Position numbers and translations under genes: made by a program
From: Dyadobacter sp. MSC1_007
GTDB lineage: Bacteria > Bacteroidota > Bacteroidia > Cytophagales > Spirosomataceae
Direction of reading: 5' to 3'
Length of the DNA stretch: 64,000 bases
Assembly (NCBI RefSeq): GCF_023667495.1
Contig: NZ_JAMOZL010000004.1
Location: 468,202 to 532,201 of the forward strand
The notes under the pieces: model-generated
Told to the model about the DNA's origin: nothing
The model's input: only the letters and a program-made list of their open reading frames with translations
Database searches by the model: none
Shown here: positions 35,997 through 45,919 of the stretch, piece by piece
Layout of the letters: every line of letters begins with the position of its first letter
Numbering within the stretch: the stretch's first letter is position 1

Positions 35997-37331
35997 ATGC
36001 AGCAACCCTCTACCCGAAATGAACTTTTCAAGATCCTGGGCGTCGGCTTCGGCATCGCCGTCACGGTGGGCGGAACGATCGGCACTGGCATTCTCCGGAA
36101 GCCCGGCCCCATTGCAGCGCAACTTGGCGACCCGTCGCTGATTATGCTATTGTGGGTTGCCGTGAGCCTTTATGCCTTCCTGGGAACATTATGCACGATT
36201 GAATTGGGTACATCGGTGCCGCGGGCGGGTGCCTGGTACGTATATGCGCAACGCGCGTTCGGCAATTACGCCGGATTTGTGGTAGGTATCAACAGCTGGC
36301 TCGGCACGTGTTCGGCCCTTGGCTTCGGCGTATATACAATGAGTGAATATCTTGCCTTACTCATTCCCCAGCTAACCGGATACGAACCTTACGTCGCAGC
36401 GGCAATCCTGCTTATTTTGACCGTTATCCATTGGATCGGCCTCGCTTTGGCCAGTAGTTTTCAAAATATTATGAGCCTGCTCAAAGGGATCGGCCTTTTT
36501 GCATTCGTCGCATTGTGTTATATATATGGAGATGAAGTGACCGCCGAGCAAGCGATGCAAACTACCAGCAGGATCGTTGAGACTGGTTCCTGGATCGCGC
36601 CGGTCATATTTTCCCTGCAAGCTATTTTTTACACCTATGACGGCTGGCATACCGCCGCTTATTTTTCTGAGGAAGATCGGGATCCGTCAAAAAACCTTCC
36701 CAAATCGATGATTGGGGGTGTTTTGGTCATTATCGCTATCTATTTGCTATGCAATCTCGCTATCCTGCATGTGCTGCCTATGGATCAGCTTTCCCACTCT
36801 AAACTGGCGGCGGCTGATGCGATACGACTGATATTTGGGGATGGATCGGGCAAAATTGTCACATTATTTCTAATGATCTCGATCCTGGGCATCGTCAATG
36901 CGCAGCTGTTGTTCAATCCACGGGTGCTCTATTCGATGAGTCGCGACGGTTTGTTCCTTCCAGCGGGCGTGACCGTGAACAAGGGAGGGACGCCAGCCGT
37001 AGCCATGCTGATCACATCCGGTGTAGCCATCACGTTGATCCTCATCGGGAAGGACGCCTGCGAAAAGCTCTCCGACATCGCCACATTCTTTTTTGTGTTG
37101 GGTTACACCTCCGGTTTCGCTTCGTTACTGGCCCTCCGCCGTAAAGAACCACTTTTGCCTCGTCCATGGAAAGTGCCCGCTTATCCGTTTTTGCCCATTT
37201 TAATGCTGATTTTATCAGTCGCGTTCCTGATTGGAGCCATTATTCAGGACCTGCCGAGCAGTAAGTTCGCATTGCTTTTCATGGTCATCAGTTACCCTGC
37301 TTACCTTATCGTGAGCAAGTTAAACCGTTAA
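35997..37331 (+). CDS. APC family amino acid permease
   Basis: A 444-residue inner-membrane transporter with about twelve segments. The first helix contains GGTIGTGILRKPGPIA, the unwound substrate-binding motif of the amino acid-polyamine-organocation family, and the sixth region YTYDGWHTAAYFSEE fits the second unwound helix. The ATG at 35997 is preferred; the longer frame from 35919 adds a basic, non-membrane stretch. It is divergent from the sensor kinase. The transported amino acid cannot be told from sequence. Confidence 0.92.
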   Translation: MQQPSTRNELFKILGVGFGIAVTVGGTIGTGILRKPGPIAAQLGDPSLIMLLWVAVSLYAFLGTLCTIELGTSVPRAGAWYVYAQRAFGNYAGFVVGINSWLGTCSALGFGVYTMSEYLALLIPQLTGYEPYVAAAILLILTVIHWIGLALASSFQNIMSLLKGIGLFAFVALCYIYGDEVTAEQAMQTTSRIVETGSWIAPVIFSLQAIFYTYDGWHTAAYFSEEDRDPSKNLPKSMIGGVLVIIAIYLLCNLAILHVLPMDQLSHSKLAAADAIRLIFGDGSGKIVTLFLMISILGIVNAQLLFNPRVLYSMSRDGLFLPAGVTVNKGGTPAVAMLITSGVAITLILIGKDACEKLSDIATFFFVLGYTSGFASLLALRRKEPLLPRPWKVPAYPFLPILMLILSVAFLIGAIIQDLPSSKFALLFMVISYPAYLIVSKLNR

Positions 37332-37391
37332 ACAATCGTGCATATGATTCTGTTTTAATTAAATTGCATATATAATTAAACTTCTCAACAT

Positions 37392-39824
37392 ATGATCAAG
37401 AAATACTTCATCAACTATTGCGCATTCCCTATTCTCGTTCTTATCTCAGCTGCATTTCATTGGTCGGAAGAGGATTTTACACAGTTCATCAGCAACAAAT
37501 TGTTGCGTTACCGCCAGGTCCTGCCATCAGAAAAAGCGTATCTCCATCTCGACAAGCCCTACTATGTTACCAATGATACACTCTGGTTTAAAGCTTACCT
37601 GACCGAAAGCTCCCTTCACCTGGCAGACAGCGCCAGCAATTTGCTTTATGTCGACCTCATTGACCAGCGTTCGGGGAAAAATGCCGGACTGAAAAGGGTT
37701 CGGATGGACGGCGGCACCGGTCGCGGAGAAATCGTCCTCGCCGATTCCATTGCCCCTGGCGCCTACACCATTCGTGCTTATACCAATTGGATGCGCAATT
37801 TTGACGACGCATTCTTCTTTCAAAAGAATATATATGTCTTTGACCGGCAGGACACTGGCGCGGCCCCGCAAGCATCCGGACCCATTGATCTTCAATTTTT
37901 CCCGGAAGGAGGGCAACTGGTTGCCGGGATCAGCACACGTATCGCTTTTAAGGGCATTAATTCATCAGGGCTTGGCGAGGATATCAGCGGGTTTGTCCTC
38001 GCGTCGAATAAAGATACTGTTGCTTCTTTCAACAGTGAACACCTGGGGATGGGCCGGTTTCAGTTCCTGCCCAAAGATGGAGAAAGCTATGAGGCATTTG
38101 TAAAAGAAAAAGACGGTAAGATAACCCGTGTTAACTTTCCCGCCATTCAGGAGAACGGGTTTACAATGCTAGTCGATAATTTATCTAACCCATTCAAAAC
38201 GAGAGTACTGGCTTATGCTAAAATTCCCGGGCAAACTGAAATACCAGTGCATGTTGTAGGTCATTCGCGTGGCATTGTTGCATTTGTTGCAAAAGGAAAA
38301 ATAGGGAACAGAGGGCTCATGATGCAGCTGCCAACGGCTGAATTACCTGATGGGATTACGCATTTGACGCTATTCGATGATAAAGGCAAGCCGGTGTGTG
38401 AAAGACTCGTATTCATCGACCATTCCAGAAGTCTGCGTGTGAATGTAGCGGCCACCAAATCCTCATACAAACCGCGTGAACTCTCAGAAGTAGAAGTAAC
38501 TGTTACTGATTCGACCGGGAAGCCGGTACAGGCTAATCTATCTGTTTCTGTTACCGACGCAGGTCAGATCCTGCAAGCGCCACACGATCAGAACATTGTT
38601 TCCTATTTGCTATTATCGTCTGATTTAAAAGGATTTATAGAAAAACCTTCCTACTATTTCGATCCGGCAATTGCGCAACGTAAAATCCATATGGATTACC
38701 TGATGATGACCCAGGGTTGGACGCGGTTCAAGTGGAACGATGTGTTGCAGGATTCTATTCAGGCACCCAAACGTTACATCGAGCAAGGCGTGACAATGGA
38801 AGGTGATGTGAAAAGGAACAATAAAAAATTAACGGAAAAGACGGCATTGTCGCTCTATCTGAGCAACGATAGCCTGAGCACATTCATGACATCGGAAACA
38901 GACAATGAAGGCCATTTTACGATTTATAACCTCGTTTTTGAAGATTCCCTGAAAATACGCCTGCAAGGGATGAATAAAAAAGGCAATCAAAACTTGTCAT
39001 TTATTTTAAAACCCTTCGAAGCGCCTCGCGCCACCGTCGTGAAGGTTCCATTTAAACCTGTAACCGTTGACGCAAAACAACTTGCCGATTTTCTGCGTCG
39101 TGCGGCAGAAGATCAGGAGATTGCCCGGAAAATAAGGGCAAACAGGGAGCGCCTGTTGCAGGAAGTAACGATTAAAGCCAAAAAGGAAGTGCCCCGCGAC
39201 GCCCGCAAACTCTATAACTCGGCCGATGCTACACTTAAAGTGACCCAACAAATGGCTTCGGGCTACACGAGTGTGCTTGATATGCTCGCCGGGAGGGTTG
39301 CCGGGTTGTCGGTAATGGGTTCGGGGATGAATGCAAGTGTGTCCATCAGGGGCAACCGCGGCGAGCCGCTTTTTGTGCTCGACGGTATGCCGGTCGATAA
39401 GGGCCTGATCACCTCGCTGAACGTGTATGATGTAGAGTCAATCGATGTGCTGAAAGGTGCGTCAGCAGCAATATATGGCAGTCGTGGCGGCAATGGGGTG
39501 ATATCTGTACTTACCAAACGCGGCAATGACAATTACGATTACTCGCAGGACATCGTGCCTGGCGTACTGGTTTCGAAGATCGTCGGTTTTGCCGTTCCAA
39601 AAGAATTTTACGCACCCGCCTACCCTGTTACCGCGCCACCAAGCACTCTTCCGGATTACCGCTCTACGATTTTTTGGGCACCTTTGTTACAAACTGACAG
39701 CAACGGAAAAGTGCGTTTCAAATATCACAATTCGGACGCGGCTACGACTGTCGACATACGTGCGGAAGTTTTAACCCCGACAGGTATTCCCGGATTCGGA
39801 AAATCCGTATATTCTGTTCGTTAA
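37392..39824 (+). CDS. MG2-domain protein with TonB-dependent receptor plug but no barrel
   Basis: An 810-residue protein starting with a hydrophobic export segment. Residues about 45-155 form a macroglobulin MG2-like domain (EKAYLHLDKPYYVTNDTLWF, LRAYTNW-like AYTIRAYTNWM). Further beta domains follow to about 600. Residues about 635-720 are a TonB receptor plug: LDMLAGRVAGLSV, SIRGNRGEPLFVLDG, SIDVLKGASAAIYGSRGGNG. The 22-strand barrel of a receptor is missing; the chain ends about 100 residues later in another beta segment. Such proteins are found in Bacteroidota with unknown role, perhaps as periplasmic or surface-bound partners of true receptors. Confidence 0.88.
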   Translation: MIKKYFINYCAFPILVLISAAFHWSEEDFTQFISNKLLRYRQVLPSEKAYLHLDKPYYVTNDTLWFKAYLTESSLHLADSASNLLYVDLIDQRSGKNAGLKRVRMDGGTGRGEIVLADSIAPGAYTIRAYTNWMRNFDDAFFFQKNIYVFDRQDTGAAPQASGPIDLQFFPEGGQLVAGISTRIAFKGINSSGLGEDISGFVLASNKDTVASFNSEHLGMGRFQFLPKDGESYEAFVKEKDGKITRVNFPAIQENGFTMLVDNLSNPFKTRVLAYAKIPGQTEIPVHVVGHSRGIVAFVAKGKIGNRGLMMQLPTAELPDGITHLTLFDDKGKPVCERLVFIDHSRSLRVNVAATKSSYKPRELSEVEVTVTDSTGKPVQANLSVSVTDAGQILQAPHDQNIVSYLLLSSDLKGFIEKPSYYFDPAIAQRKIHMDYLMMTQGWTRFKWNDVLQDSIQAPKRYIEQGVTMEGDVKRNNKKLTEKTALSLYLSNDSLSTFMTSETDNEGHFTIYNLVFEDSLKIRLQGMNKKGNQNLSFILKPFEAPRATVVKVPFKPVTVDAKQLADFLRRAAEDQEIARKIRANRERLLQEVTIKAKKEVPRDARKLYNSADATLKVTQQMASGYTSVLDMLAGRVAGLSVMGSGMNASVSIRGNRGEPLFVLDGMPVDKGLITSLNVYDVESIDVLKGASAAIYGSRGGNGVISVLTKRGNDNYDYSQDIVPGVLVSKIVGFAVPKEFYAPAYPVTAPPSTLPDYRSTIFWAPLLQTDSNGKVRFKYHNSDAATTVDIRAEVLTPTGIPGFGKSVYSVR

Positions 39825-39975
39825 GGGCTGTTTGGAGACAAGATAACGTAGATTTCCACGTTAGTAATCTTATTTGCCTGGTGTTTGGAAGCACCTTACT
39901 GACAAAATTGGTAACTTTGTTATTTACACTGAAATAGCCGGTCATGTCCCGCGATCTGATGGCGTAAGATTATAT

Positions 39976-41724
39976 ATGAGGACCGTATATCTAAAACTGA
40001 CCGTTCTTATCTGCCTGGTTCTGACCTTTACGCTGGCCGTACCGGTAGATGCACAGCGCCGGAAAGATCGTGAAAAACAGCCCGAGAAAAGCGAGGAAAC
40101 CGGTATCCGGCTTGAAGAAGAATCGGTGACGGCGGAGGGGATGAAATTCATGATGAAGGACGAACCCGACCGTGCTCTCCCTATTTTTGAGAAAATGGTC
40201 CAGTTTAATCCGCAAAATGCTGCCGCACATTACCTGATCGCCAGCGCGCTGATCAAGCTCGAAAAGTTCGACGACGCCATTACATCTTCCAAAAAAGCTT
40301 ACGATCTCGACAAGGAGAATATTTTTTACGCCCAGCAGCTTGCAGAACTGTATGCCAAGCGTCGCAAATATCCCGAAGCCGCGCAGATTTACGAGTCGCT
40401 TGTTGCTAAAAATCCTGAAAATATAGAATATGGGATAGAGCTCGCAGCTGTCTATGTATTTAATGATCAATTTGATAAGGCCATTGAAACCTACAATACA
40501 CTGGAAAAATCAATGGGCGTTACCGAAGAGATCACGCATCAGAAGCAGCAGTTATATCTCCGCCAAAATAACCTCGATAAAGCGCTGGCTGAAGCCAAAA
40601 AACTGATCGCCGCCGAACCGGCCGAAGTTGGCTACCGCGTCGAGCTGGCTGAAATGCTGATTGCCTATGACAGAATTGTAGAAGCGGTTGTGCCACTGGA
40701 AGAAGCGCTAAAAATCAATCCGGATGAAGCGCAAGCGCATGTGCTGCTGGCCGATATTTACCGCCGTAATGGCGACGTGCAGAAGTGCAACCAGGAGCTT
40801 AAACTTGTTTTTGCGAACCCTAATCTGGATGCAGACCCCAAAATAAGGGTTTTGACAGGTTACCTGACCATGCTCAAAACTGAAACCGAGCTAAATGAAG
40901 CCGTAGCATTGGCCAAACAGCTTGTAGAAACACATCCGAACGAATCCAAGGCAAACGTGATTTACGGCGACCTACTAATGCGCCAGGGAAAAAAAGCCGA
41001 AGCGCGGGACATGTACCTGAAAGCCGCTTCAATGGACCCTGCCGTTTTTCAGGTCTGGGGAGCGATTTTACAGCTCGATGGCGACCTTAACCAGGTGGAT
41101 AGCATGCTGGTACATTCCGAAAAAGCATTGGAGCTGTTTCCCAACCAGGGCCTGTTCTGGTATTCGAACGGGACAGCCCATTTGATGAAGAAAAATTTCA
41201 AGGAAGCTATTTCGTCTCTGGAAGAGAGCTTGAAACTGATCGGTGAACAGCCTCAGATGGTACCCGTTATCCACGCACAGCTTGGTGACGCTTATAATGG
41301 AATTGGTGAACACGAAAAATCGGATGCTGCGTACGAGCTGGCACTCAAAGCCAATCCCGATAACGACCACGTTCTGAACAATTACAGCTATTTTTTATCC
41401 CTGAGAAAAGAAAAACTGGACCTGGCGCTCAAAATGTCCGAAAAGCTGGTCCAGCAACATCAGAATAACCCTACTTACCTGGACACGTACGCCTGGGTAC
41501 TTTATATACGCAAGGATTACAAAAAGGCAAAAGAATTCCTCGAAAAGGCTATGCTGGACAGCAATAGCGTAAGTGGCACAATTGTTGAGCATTATGGAGA
41601 TGTCCTGTTCAAACTAGGAGAACGGGACAATGCGGTGGCGCAGTGGAAGAAGGCAAAACGAATGGGAGAAACCACCGAACTTCTGGACAAAAAAATAGCA
41701 ACAGGTGCATTACATGAACAATAA
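39976..41724 (+). CDS. Exported TPR protein of the DUF4292/EnvC cluster
   Basis: A 582-residue protein from the ATG at 39976, which gives a clear signal peptide (ending near VDAQRR); the longer frame from 39874 is non-coding. At least ten tetratricopeptide repeats fill the chain (PDRALPIFEKMVQFNPQNAA, FDDAITSSKKAYDLDKEN, YPEAAQIYESLVAKNPENI and later NPDNDHVLNNYSYFLS). It should be a periplasmic scaffold. It overlaps the DUF4292 lipoprotein gene by 11 bases, pointing to coupled translation. The TPR, DUF4292 and EnvC-like order is conserved in Bacteroidota (from memory). Confidence 0.92.
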   Translation: MRTVYLKLTVLICLVLTFTLAVPVDAQRRKDREKQPEKSEETGIRLEEESVTAEGMKFMMKDEPDRALPIFEKMVQFNPQNAAAHYLIASALIKLEKFDDAITSSKKAYDLDKENIFYAQQLAELYAKRRKYPEAAQIYESLVAKNPENIEYGIELAAVYVFNDQFDKAIETYNTLEKSMGVTEEITHQKQQLYLRQNNLDKALAEAKKLIAAEPAEVGYRVELAEMLIAYDRIVEAVVPLEEALKINPDEAQAHVLLADIYRRNGDVQKCNQELKLVFANPNLDADPKIRVLTGYLTMLKTETELNEAVALAKQLVETHPNESKANVIYGDLLMRQGKKAEARDMYLKAASMDPAVFQVWGAILQLDGDLNQVDSMLVHSEKALELFPNQGLFWYSNGTAHLMKKNFKEAISSLEESLKLIGEQPQMVPVIHAQLGDAYNGIGEHEKSDAAYELALKANPDNDHVLNNYSYFLSLRKEKLDLALKMSEKLVQQHQNNPTYLDTYAWVLYIRKDYKKAKEFLEKAMLDSNSVSGTIVEHYGDVLFKLGERDNAVAQWKKAKRMGETTELLDKKIATGALHEQ

Positions 41725-42556
41725 AATAACGGTCGGGCTGCTAACCATGAGCATATTATGGTTTACAGCTTGTCACAAGCAACGATCCTCGAAAAGCATT
41801 TCCAAAAATCCGGCATCCGACACCACGCTGATCGTTACGGCCCCCGCATCCAAAGATTCTGTTACCGAAGATGCTGTCGACGAAATGGCGTCTTTAAAAG
41901 TCAATCAGGTCGATTTCAGTTATCTTACAGCCAAGTCAAAGTTTTCGTTTAAAAGCAAAAAGGATGACTTCGACAATACCAATGTGAATATCCGCATGAA
42001 AAAGGATAGCATCATATGGCTGTCGATGACCGGAGTTGGACTGGAAGTGGCGCGCGGGCTCATTACGAGGGATTCCATTGTTTTCATGGATAAAATCCAC
42101 CGGGATTACTTCGTTTTCAACTACGAACAACTGAGTAAACAATACAATTTCGAGCTCAATTTTGACCTCTTACAAGCAGTGATCGTCGGCAATATGCCGT
42201 TTCCATTGCAACCGGAAGGTACTTTTGTAAAGGAAAATGACTTTTACGTGGTCAAACAAGCGGTGGACAGACTGGAAGTAGACAATTTTATTGCCGAAGC
42301 TACGCTGAAATTGTCCCGCCTGAGAGCGACGGAAGTCCCGACACAAAACACATTTACGCTGGATTACGAAGATTTCCGGGAGGTAAGCAGCTTTTTATTT
42401 CCTTTTACAAGCATGATCAATCTGAACGTAAAATCGGACAAGGACCAGCAAGTGAACCAAACCACGATGCGTCTCAAACACAGCAAGGTGGAACTGACGA
42501 CCCAAAGCCCTGGTTTTCCGTTTAATGTTCCTTCGGGCTACAAGCGTAAAAGGTAA
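41714..42556 (+). CDS. DUF4292 lipoprotein
   Basis: About 280 residues from the ATG at 41714, with a signal peptide and lipobox (ILWFTAC, Cys near 20), so anchored in a membrane. After a Ser/Thr-rich linker, the DUF4292 domain runs from about residue 60 to the end: FSYLTAKSKFSFKSKK, NVNIRMKKDSIIWLSMT, GLEVARGLITRDSIVFMD, and a closing half-barrel of beta strands. The strand pattern recalls the lipid-carrier fold of LolA/LolB (inference from memory). A role in envelope lipoprotein or lipid transport fits its neighbours but is unproven. Confidence 0.92.
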   Translation: MNNKITVGLLTMSILWFTACHKQRSSKSISKNPASDTTLIVTAPASKDSVTEDAVDEMASLKVNQVDFSYLTAKSKFSFKSKKDDFDNTNVNIRMKKDSIIWLSMTGVGLEVARGLITRDSIVFMDKIHRDYFVFNYEQLSKQYNFELNFDLLQAVIVGNMPFPLQPEGTFVKENDFYVVKQAVDRLEVDNFIAEATLKLSRLRATEVPTQNTFTLDYEDFREVSSFLFPFTSMINLNVKSDKDQQVNQTTMRLKHSKVELTTQSPGFPFNVPSGYKRKR

Positions 42557-42622
42557 AATACAGAAAGTCTGCTTAACTTTGCCGGCCGCGATATGTATTT
42601 TGGCCGCAAGAGAATTAATATT

Positions 42623-43960
42623 ATGCCCTTTCATACCCCTGGTAGCCGTAGTTTATTGTTAGTACTCACGTTTATGCTCTTCGCATGTACAAGCGTGTTC
42701 GCACAAAAAACGCGCGAGCAACTCGAACGCGAGAAAAGTGAGAACCAAAGTAAAATCAGGGAAATCCAAAGCATTTTAAAGCAGACTTCATCCCAGAAGA
42801 ATGTCAACCTGGGGCAGCTCAAAGCCCTTAATCAGCAGATCAATACTTATAAAAGACAAATTGACCTGCTTTCTGACGATCTGGAACTTCTTGACCGTGA
42901 ATTAAAAGTCCTCGAAAAGAAACGGCAGACCCTCGACAGCAGTTTGGCCAAGCTCAAAGAGGAATATGGCCACATGATCTACGAGGCCTCGAAACGCAAT
43001 GCCTATTTCAACCAGCTGGTTTTTCTGTTTTCAGCAGGGACTTTTAACCAGTTTGTACTCCGTTATAAATATCTGAAACAATATACCGAAGCAAGGCAGG
43101 GCCGGGCCAAGGAAATCGATGCGCTACAACAACAGGTAATGGCTGAACGCCGACGCATTACATCCAAAAAGAACCAGCAAAAAACGGTGCTCGATACGCG
43201 TGTTACCGAAAGTACGAAACTGGAAGGCCTCAAAGTGAAACAAAACGAGGTGATCCAGGAACTTTCTCAAAAGGAAATAGAGCTGCGTAAACAAATAGCT
43301 GAAAACAAGCGCGCGACCGACTTACTCGAAGCCAATATCCGCCGCATTGCAGAGCGCGAACGCCGCGAACGTCTTGAACGGGAGCGTAAGGAACGGGAAG
43401 AAAGAGAGGCCCGCCGCAAAGCTGAGCGCGAGCGGATTGCACGCGAGAATGCTGAGCGCGAAAAGAAAGGCGAAGCGGCAATTGTAGAAGAACCTAAGGA
43501 GGAAGAACCGGTTGTTTCGAGTGGAATGAGCGAGGAAGAAACGACGCTTGCGTCATCATTTACTGCGTCGCAAAATCGCCTTCCATGGCCGGTTAAGGGC
43601 TTTGTATCGGGCCATTTCGGTCAGCGCCCGCATGCAGTATTGAAAGGCGTAATGGTTGATAACCTGGGTATCGATATTCAGACCACCGCGGGAGAACCGG
43701 TGAGATCGGTGTATGACGGAGTCGTATTGGATGTCACTGAAATGCCTGGAATGGGGAACGTGGTGGCCATTCAGCACGGTAACTATATGACTATTTATGC
43801 TAAAATGAACGGTGTTACTGTTCGTGCCGGACAAAAAGTAAAAGCCCGCGAAAATATCGGACGCGTTGCAACCGATAGCGACGGTACATCGGAACTGCAA
43901 TTCCAGATCTGGAAAAATACATCGCGCCTCAATCCCGAGAACTGGCTGATCAATCGGTGA
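42623..43960 (+). CDS. EnvC-like murein hydrolase activator with degenerate LytM domain
   Basis: A 445-residue exported protein from the ATG at 42623. Signal peptide, then a long coiled coil (about 28-245) and an Arg/Glu-rich helix (about 245-290), then an M23/LytM domain in the last 120 residues. The zinc residues of active M23 enzymes are lost: the first His is Asn (VDNLGIDIQ), the HxH pair reads ELQFQ, and the YAHL motif is YAKM. This matches EnvC/NlpD-type proteins, which do not cut peptidoglycan but switch on amidases. A TAACTTTG box at 42574-42581 may be a promoter of its own. Confidence 0.9.
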   Translation: MPFHTPGSRSLLLVLTFMLFACTSVFAQKTREQLEREKSENQSKIREIQSILKQTSSQKNVNLGQLKALNQQINTYKRQIDLLSDDLELLDRELKVLEKKRQTLDSSLAKLKEEYGHMIYEASKRNAYFNQLVFLFSAGTFNQFVLRYKYLKQYTEARQGRAKEIDALQQQVMAERRRITSKKNQQKTVLDTRVTESTKLEGLKVKQNEVIQELSQKEIELRKQIAENKRATDLLEANIRRIAERERRERLERERKEREEREARRKAERERIARENAEREKKGEAAIVEEPKEEEPVVSSGMSEEETTLASSFTASQNRLPWPVKGFVSGHFGQRPHAVLKGVMVDNLGIDIQTTAGEPVRSVYDGVVLDVTEMPGMGNVVAIQHGNYMTIYAKMNGVTVRAGQKVKARENIGRVATDSDGTSELQFQIWKNTSRLNPENWLINR

Positions 43961-44009
43961 TCCGGGGTTTGACCAATATTCGATTTTTGATTACCATACT
44001 GCAAATACC

Positions 44010-44828
44010 ATGTCTGTACATACCCCTGATATCAAACGCATAACCACCCATGTAATTCAGGAAATGAAGACGCGTGGAGAGAAAATATCCTGTTTGACTG
44101 CCTACGATTACTCGATGGCGGGCATTGTGGATGCTGCCGGCGTAGAGCTGATCCTGGTGGGCGACTCGGCCTCCAATGTAATGGCGGGACATGAAACCAC
44201 ATTGCCGATTACGATCGATCAGATGATCTACCACGCGGCATCGGTCGTCAGAGCTGTAAAAAGAGCATTGGTTGTGGTTGATCTTCCTTTCGGTTCGTAC
44301 CAGGGAAATTCACGGGAGGCGTTGAATTCCGCGATCCGCATTATGAAAGAATCTGGTGCGCACGCTGTGAAACTGGAAGGTGGCCTGGAAATCAAGGATT
44401 CAATCACCAGAATATTGAGTGCGGGAGTGCCGGTAATGGGCCATTTGGGCCTGACACCGCAATCGATCTATAAATTTGGTACTTATACGGTAAGGGCGAA
44501 GCATGAGGCCGAAGCCCAAAAACTATTGGAAGACGCCAAGATGCTTGAAGAAGTAGGGTGCTTTTCGGTTGTACTGGAAAAAATCCCGGCGACGCTGACC
44601 AAGCAGGTCTCTGAAAGCATTCAGATCCCAACAGTAGGAATAGGCGCCGGACCACATGCAGATGGGCAGATACTCGTGCTGCACGACCTGCTGGGGATTA
44701 ATAAAGAGTTCAAGCCTCGCTTCCTGCGTCAGTACGCCGATTTGAATGACGTTATGACCGAAGCAATAGGTAATTATATTAAAGATGTCAAAGGCAAATC
44801 ATTCCCGAACGAAAAGGAATCATACTGA
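44010..44828 (+). CDS. panB: 3-methyl-2-oxobutanoate hydroxymethyltransferase
   Basis: First committed enzyme of pantothenate (coenzyme A) synthesis; adds a hydroxymethyl group from methylene-tetrahydrofolate to ketoisovalerate. The family blocks are all present: [35 protein letters not shown] (metal-binding Asp), [31 protein letters not shown] and the [20 protein letters not shown] signature. Length 272 is normal. panC and panD are not nearby. It follows the EnvC-like gene by 49 bases and precedes an RluA-type synthase. Confidence 0.97.
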   Translation: MSVHTPDIKRITTHVIQEMKTRGEKISCLTAYDYSMAGIVDAAGVELILVGDSASNVMAGHETTLPITIDQMIYHAASVVRAVKRALVVVDLPFGSYQGNSREALNSAIRIMKESGAHAVKLEGGLEIKDSITRILSAGVPVMGHLGLTPQSIYKFGTYTVRAKHEAEAQKLLEDAKMLEEVGCFSVVLEKIPATLTKQVSESIQIPTVGIGAGPHADGQILVLHDLLGINKEFKPRFLRQYADLNDVMTEAIGNYIKDVKGKSFPNEKESY

Positions 44829-44855
44829 CCTTTTAAAAAGTATTAAATTAATAAT

Positions 44856-45587
44856 ATGGCAAAGCGACCTTTCCGGGTAGTATATGAAGATAACCACCTG
44901 ATCATCGTCAATAAGGAACCGGGCATATTAGTCCAGGGCGACGTAACGGGCGACACATGCCTGCTCGACATGGTGAAAGACTACATCAAAGAGGCATATG
45001 ACAAGCCGGGGGCAGTGTTTTTGGGCACCGTTCACCGCCTCGACAGGCCTGTAAGCGGTCTCGTCGTATTCGCGCGCACGTCCAAGGCGCTGGAACGTAT
45101 GAACGAAATATTCCGCAAGCGCGACGTGCAGAAGACCTATTGGGCTGTTGTTAAAAACAAACCACCTCTAAGCAAGGGAAAACTGGTGCATTGGCTTTCC
45201 AAAAATGAGGCCCGTAACGTCACCACGGCCTATGACGAAGAAGCACCAGGTCGGCAGCGGGCTGAATTGTCGTACCGCTGGTTAGGGGAAGTGAACAAGT
45301 TTCATTTGCTTGAAGTAATGCCCGTGACGGGCCGCCCGCACCAGATCCGTGTACAGCTGGCATCAATGAATTGCCCGATCCGTGGGGATGTAAAATATGG
45401 TTATCCCAAAGGAAATGTCGATGGAAGCATAAACCTTCACGCCCGCAGGTTATATTTTGAGCATCCTGTGAAGAAAGAACCTATCATTTGCCGGGCCGGC
45501 TTACCTAACGATCCTTTTTGGGAAGAGTTTTTAACTTTGGACAAAGAGGTTATAAAACCGGAACATCTTGACTTTTTTTACGAATAA
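44856..45587 (+). CDS. RluA family pseudouridine synthase
   Basis: A 243-residue rRNA/tRNA pseudouridine synthase. Motif I is VHRLDRPVSGLVVFART with the catalytic Asp at about residue 65; KTYWAVVKNKPP and GRPHQIRVQLASMNCPIRGDVKYGYP follow. No S4 domain. It starts 27 bases after panB, so the two probably share a message, and it precedes a small membrane protein gene by six bases. It is one of two RluA-type enzymes in the window; the modified site is unknown. Confidence 0.93.
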   Translation: MAKRPFRVVYEDNHLIIVNKEPGILVQGDVTGDTCLLDMVKDYIKEAYDKPGAVFLGTVHRLDRPVSGLVVFARTSKALERMNEIFRKRDVQKTYWAVVKNKPPLSKGKLVHWLSKNEARNVTTAYDEEAPGRQRAELSYRWLGEVNKFHLLEVMPVTGRPHQIRVQLASMNCPIRGDVKYGYPKGNVDGSINLHARRLYFEHPVKKEPIICRAGLPNDPFWEEFLTLDKEVIKPEHLDFFYE

Positions 45588-45593
45588 TGCAGC

Positions 45594-45908
45594 ATGATTG
45601 AAAAACTGAAACAGCGCTGGAACGTCAGAAATGGATGGGACGTCCTCATCATTCTCGTCGTTTTCGCCTGTACCGGTTTTTCAGTCCTCTACGTAAAACG
45701 CTGGTTATTCGACCTGATCGGCCTTGACGCCCAATCGCCCGGCTGGCTTCGCTGGGGAGTTAACATCCTCATCATCCTGCCGTTATATCAGGTTATATTG
45801 CTGATTTGGGGCTGGATTTGGGGTAAATTCGCATTCTTTTGGGAGTTCGAAAAAAGGATGTTTAGCAGAATAGGTGGGCTTTTCAGGAAAAGGAGTCCAG
45901 AACTGTAA
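45594..45908 (+). CDS. Small two-segment membrane protein (DUF6787-like)
   Basis: A 104-residue protein with hydrophobic segments at about 17-38 and 51-73. The layout of a basic N-terminus, two helices and a C-terminal FEKRMFSRIGGLFRK tail is like the DUF6787 family of Bacteroidota (from memory). Function is unknown. It sits six bases after the pseudouridine synthase and ends 11 bases from the convergent CehA-type gene. Confidence 0.82.
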   Translation: MIEKLKQRWNVRNGWDVLIILVVFACTGFSVLYVKRWLFDLIGLDAQSPGWLRWGVNILIILPLYQVILLIWGWIWGKFAFFWEFEKRMFSRIGGLFRKRSPEL

Positions 45909-45919
45909 GCCATTCCCTG

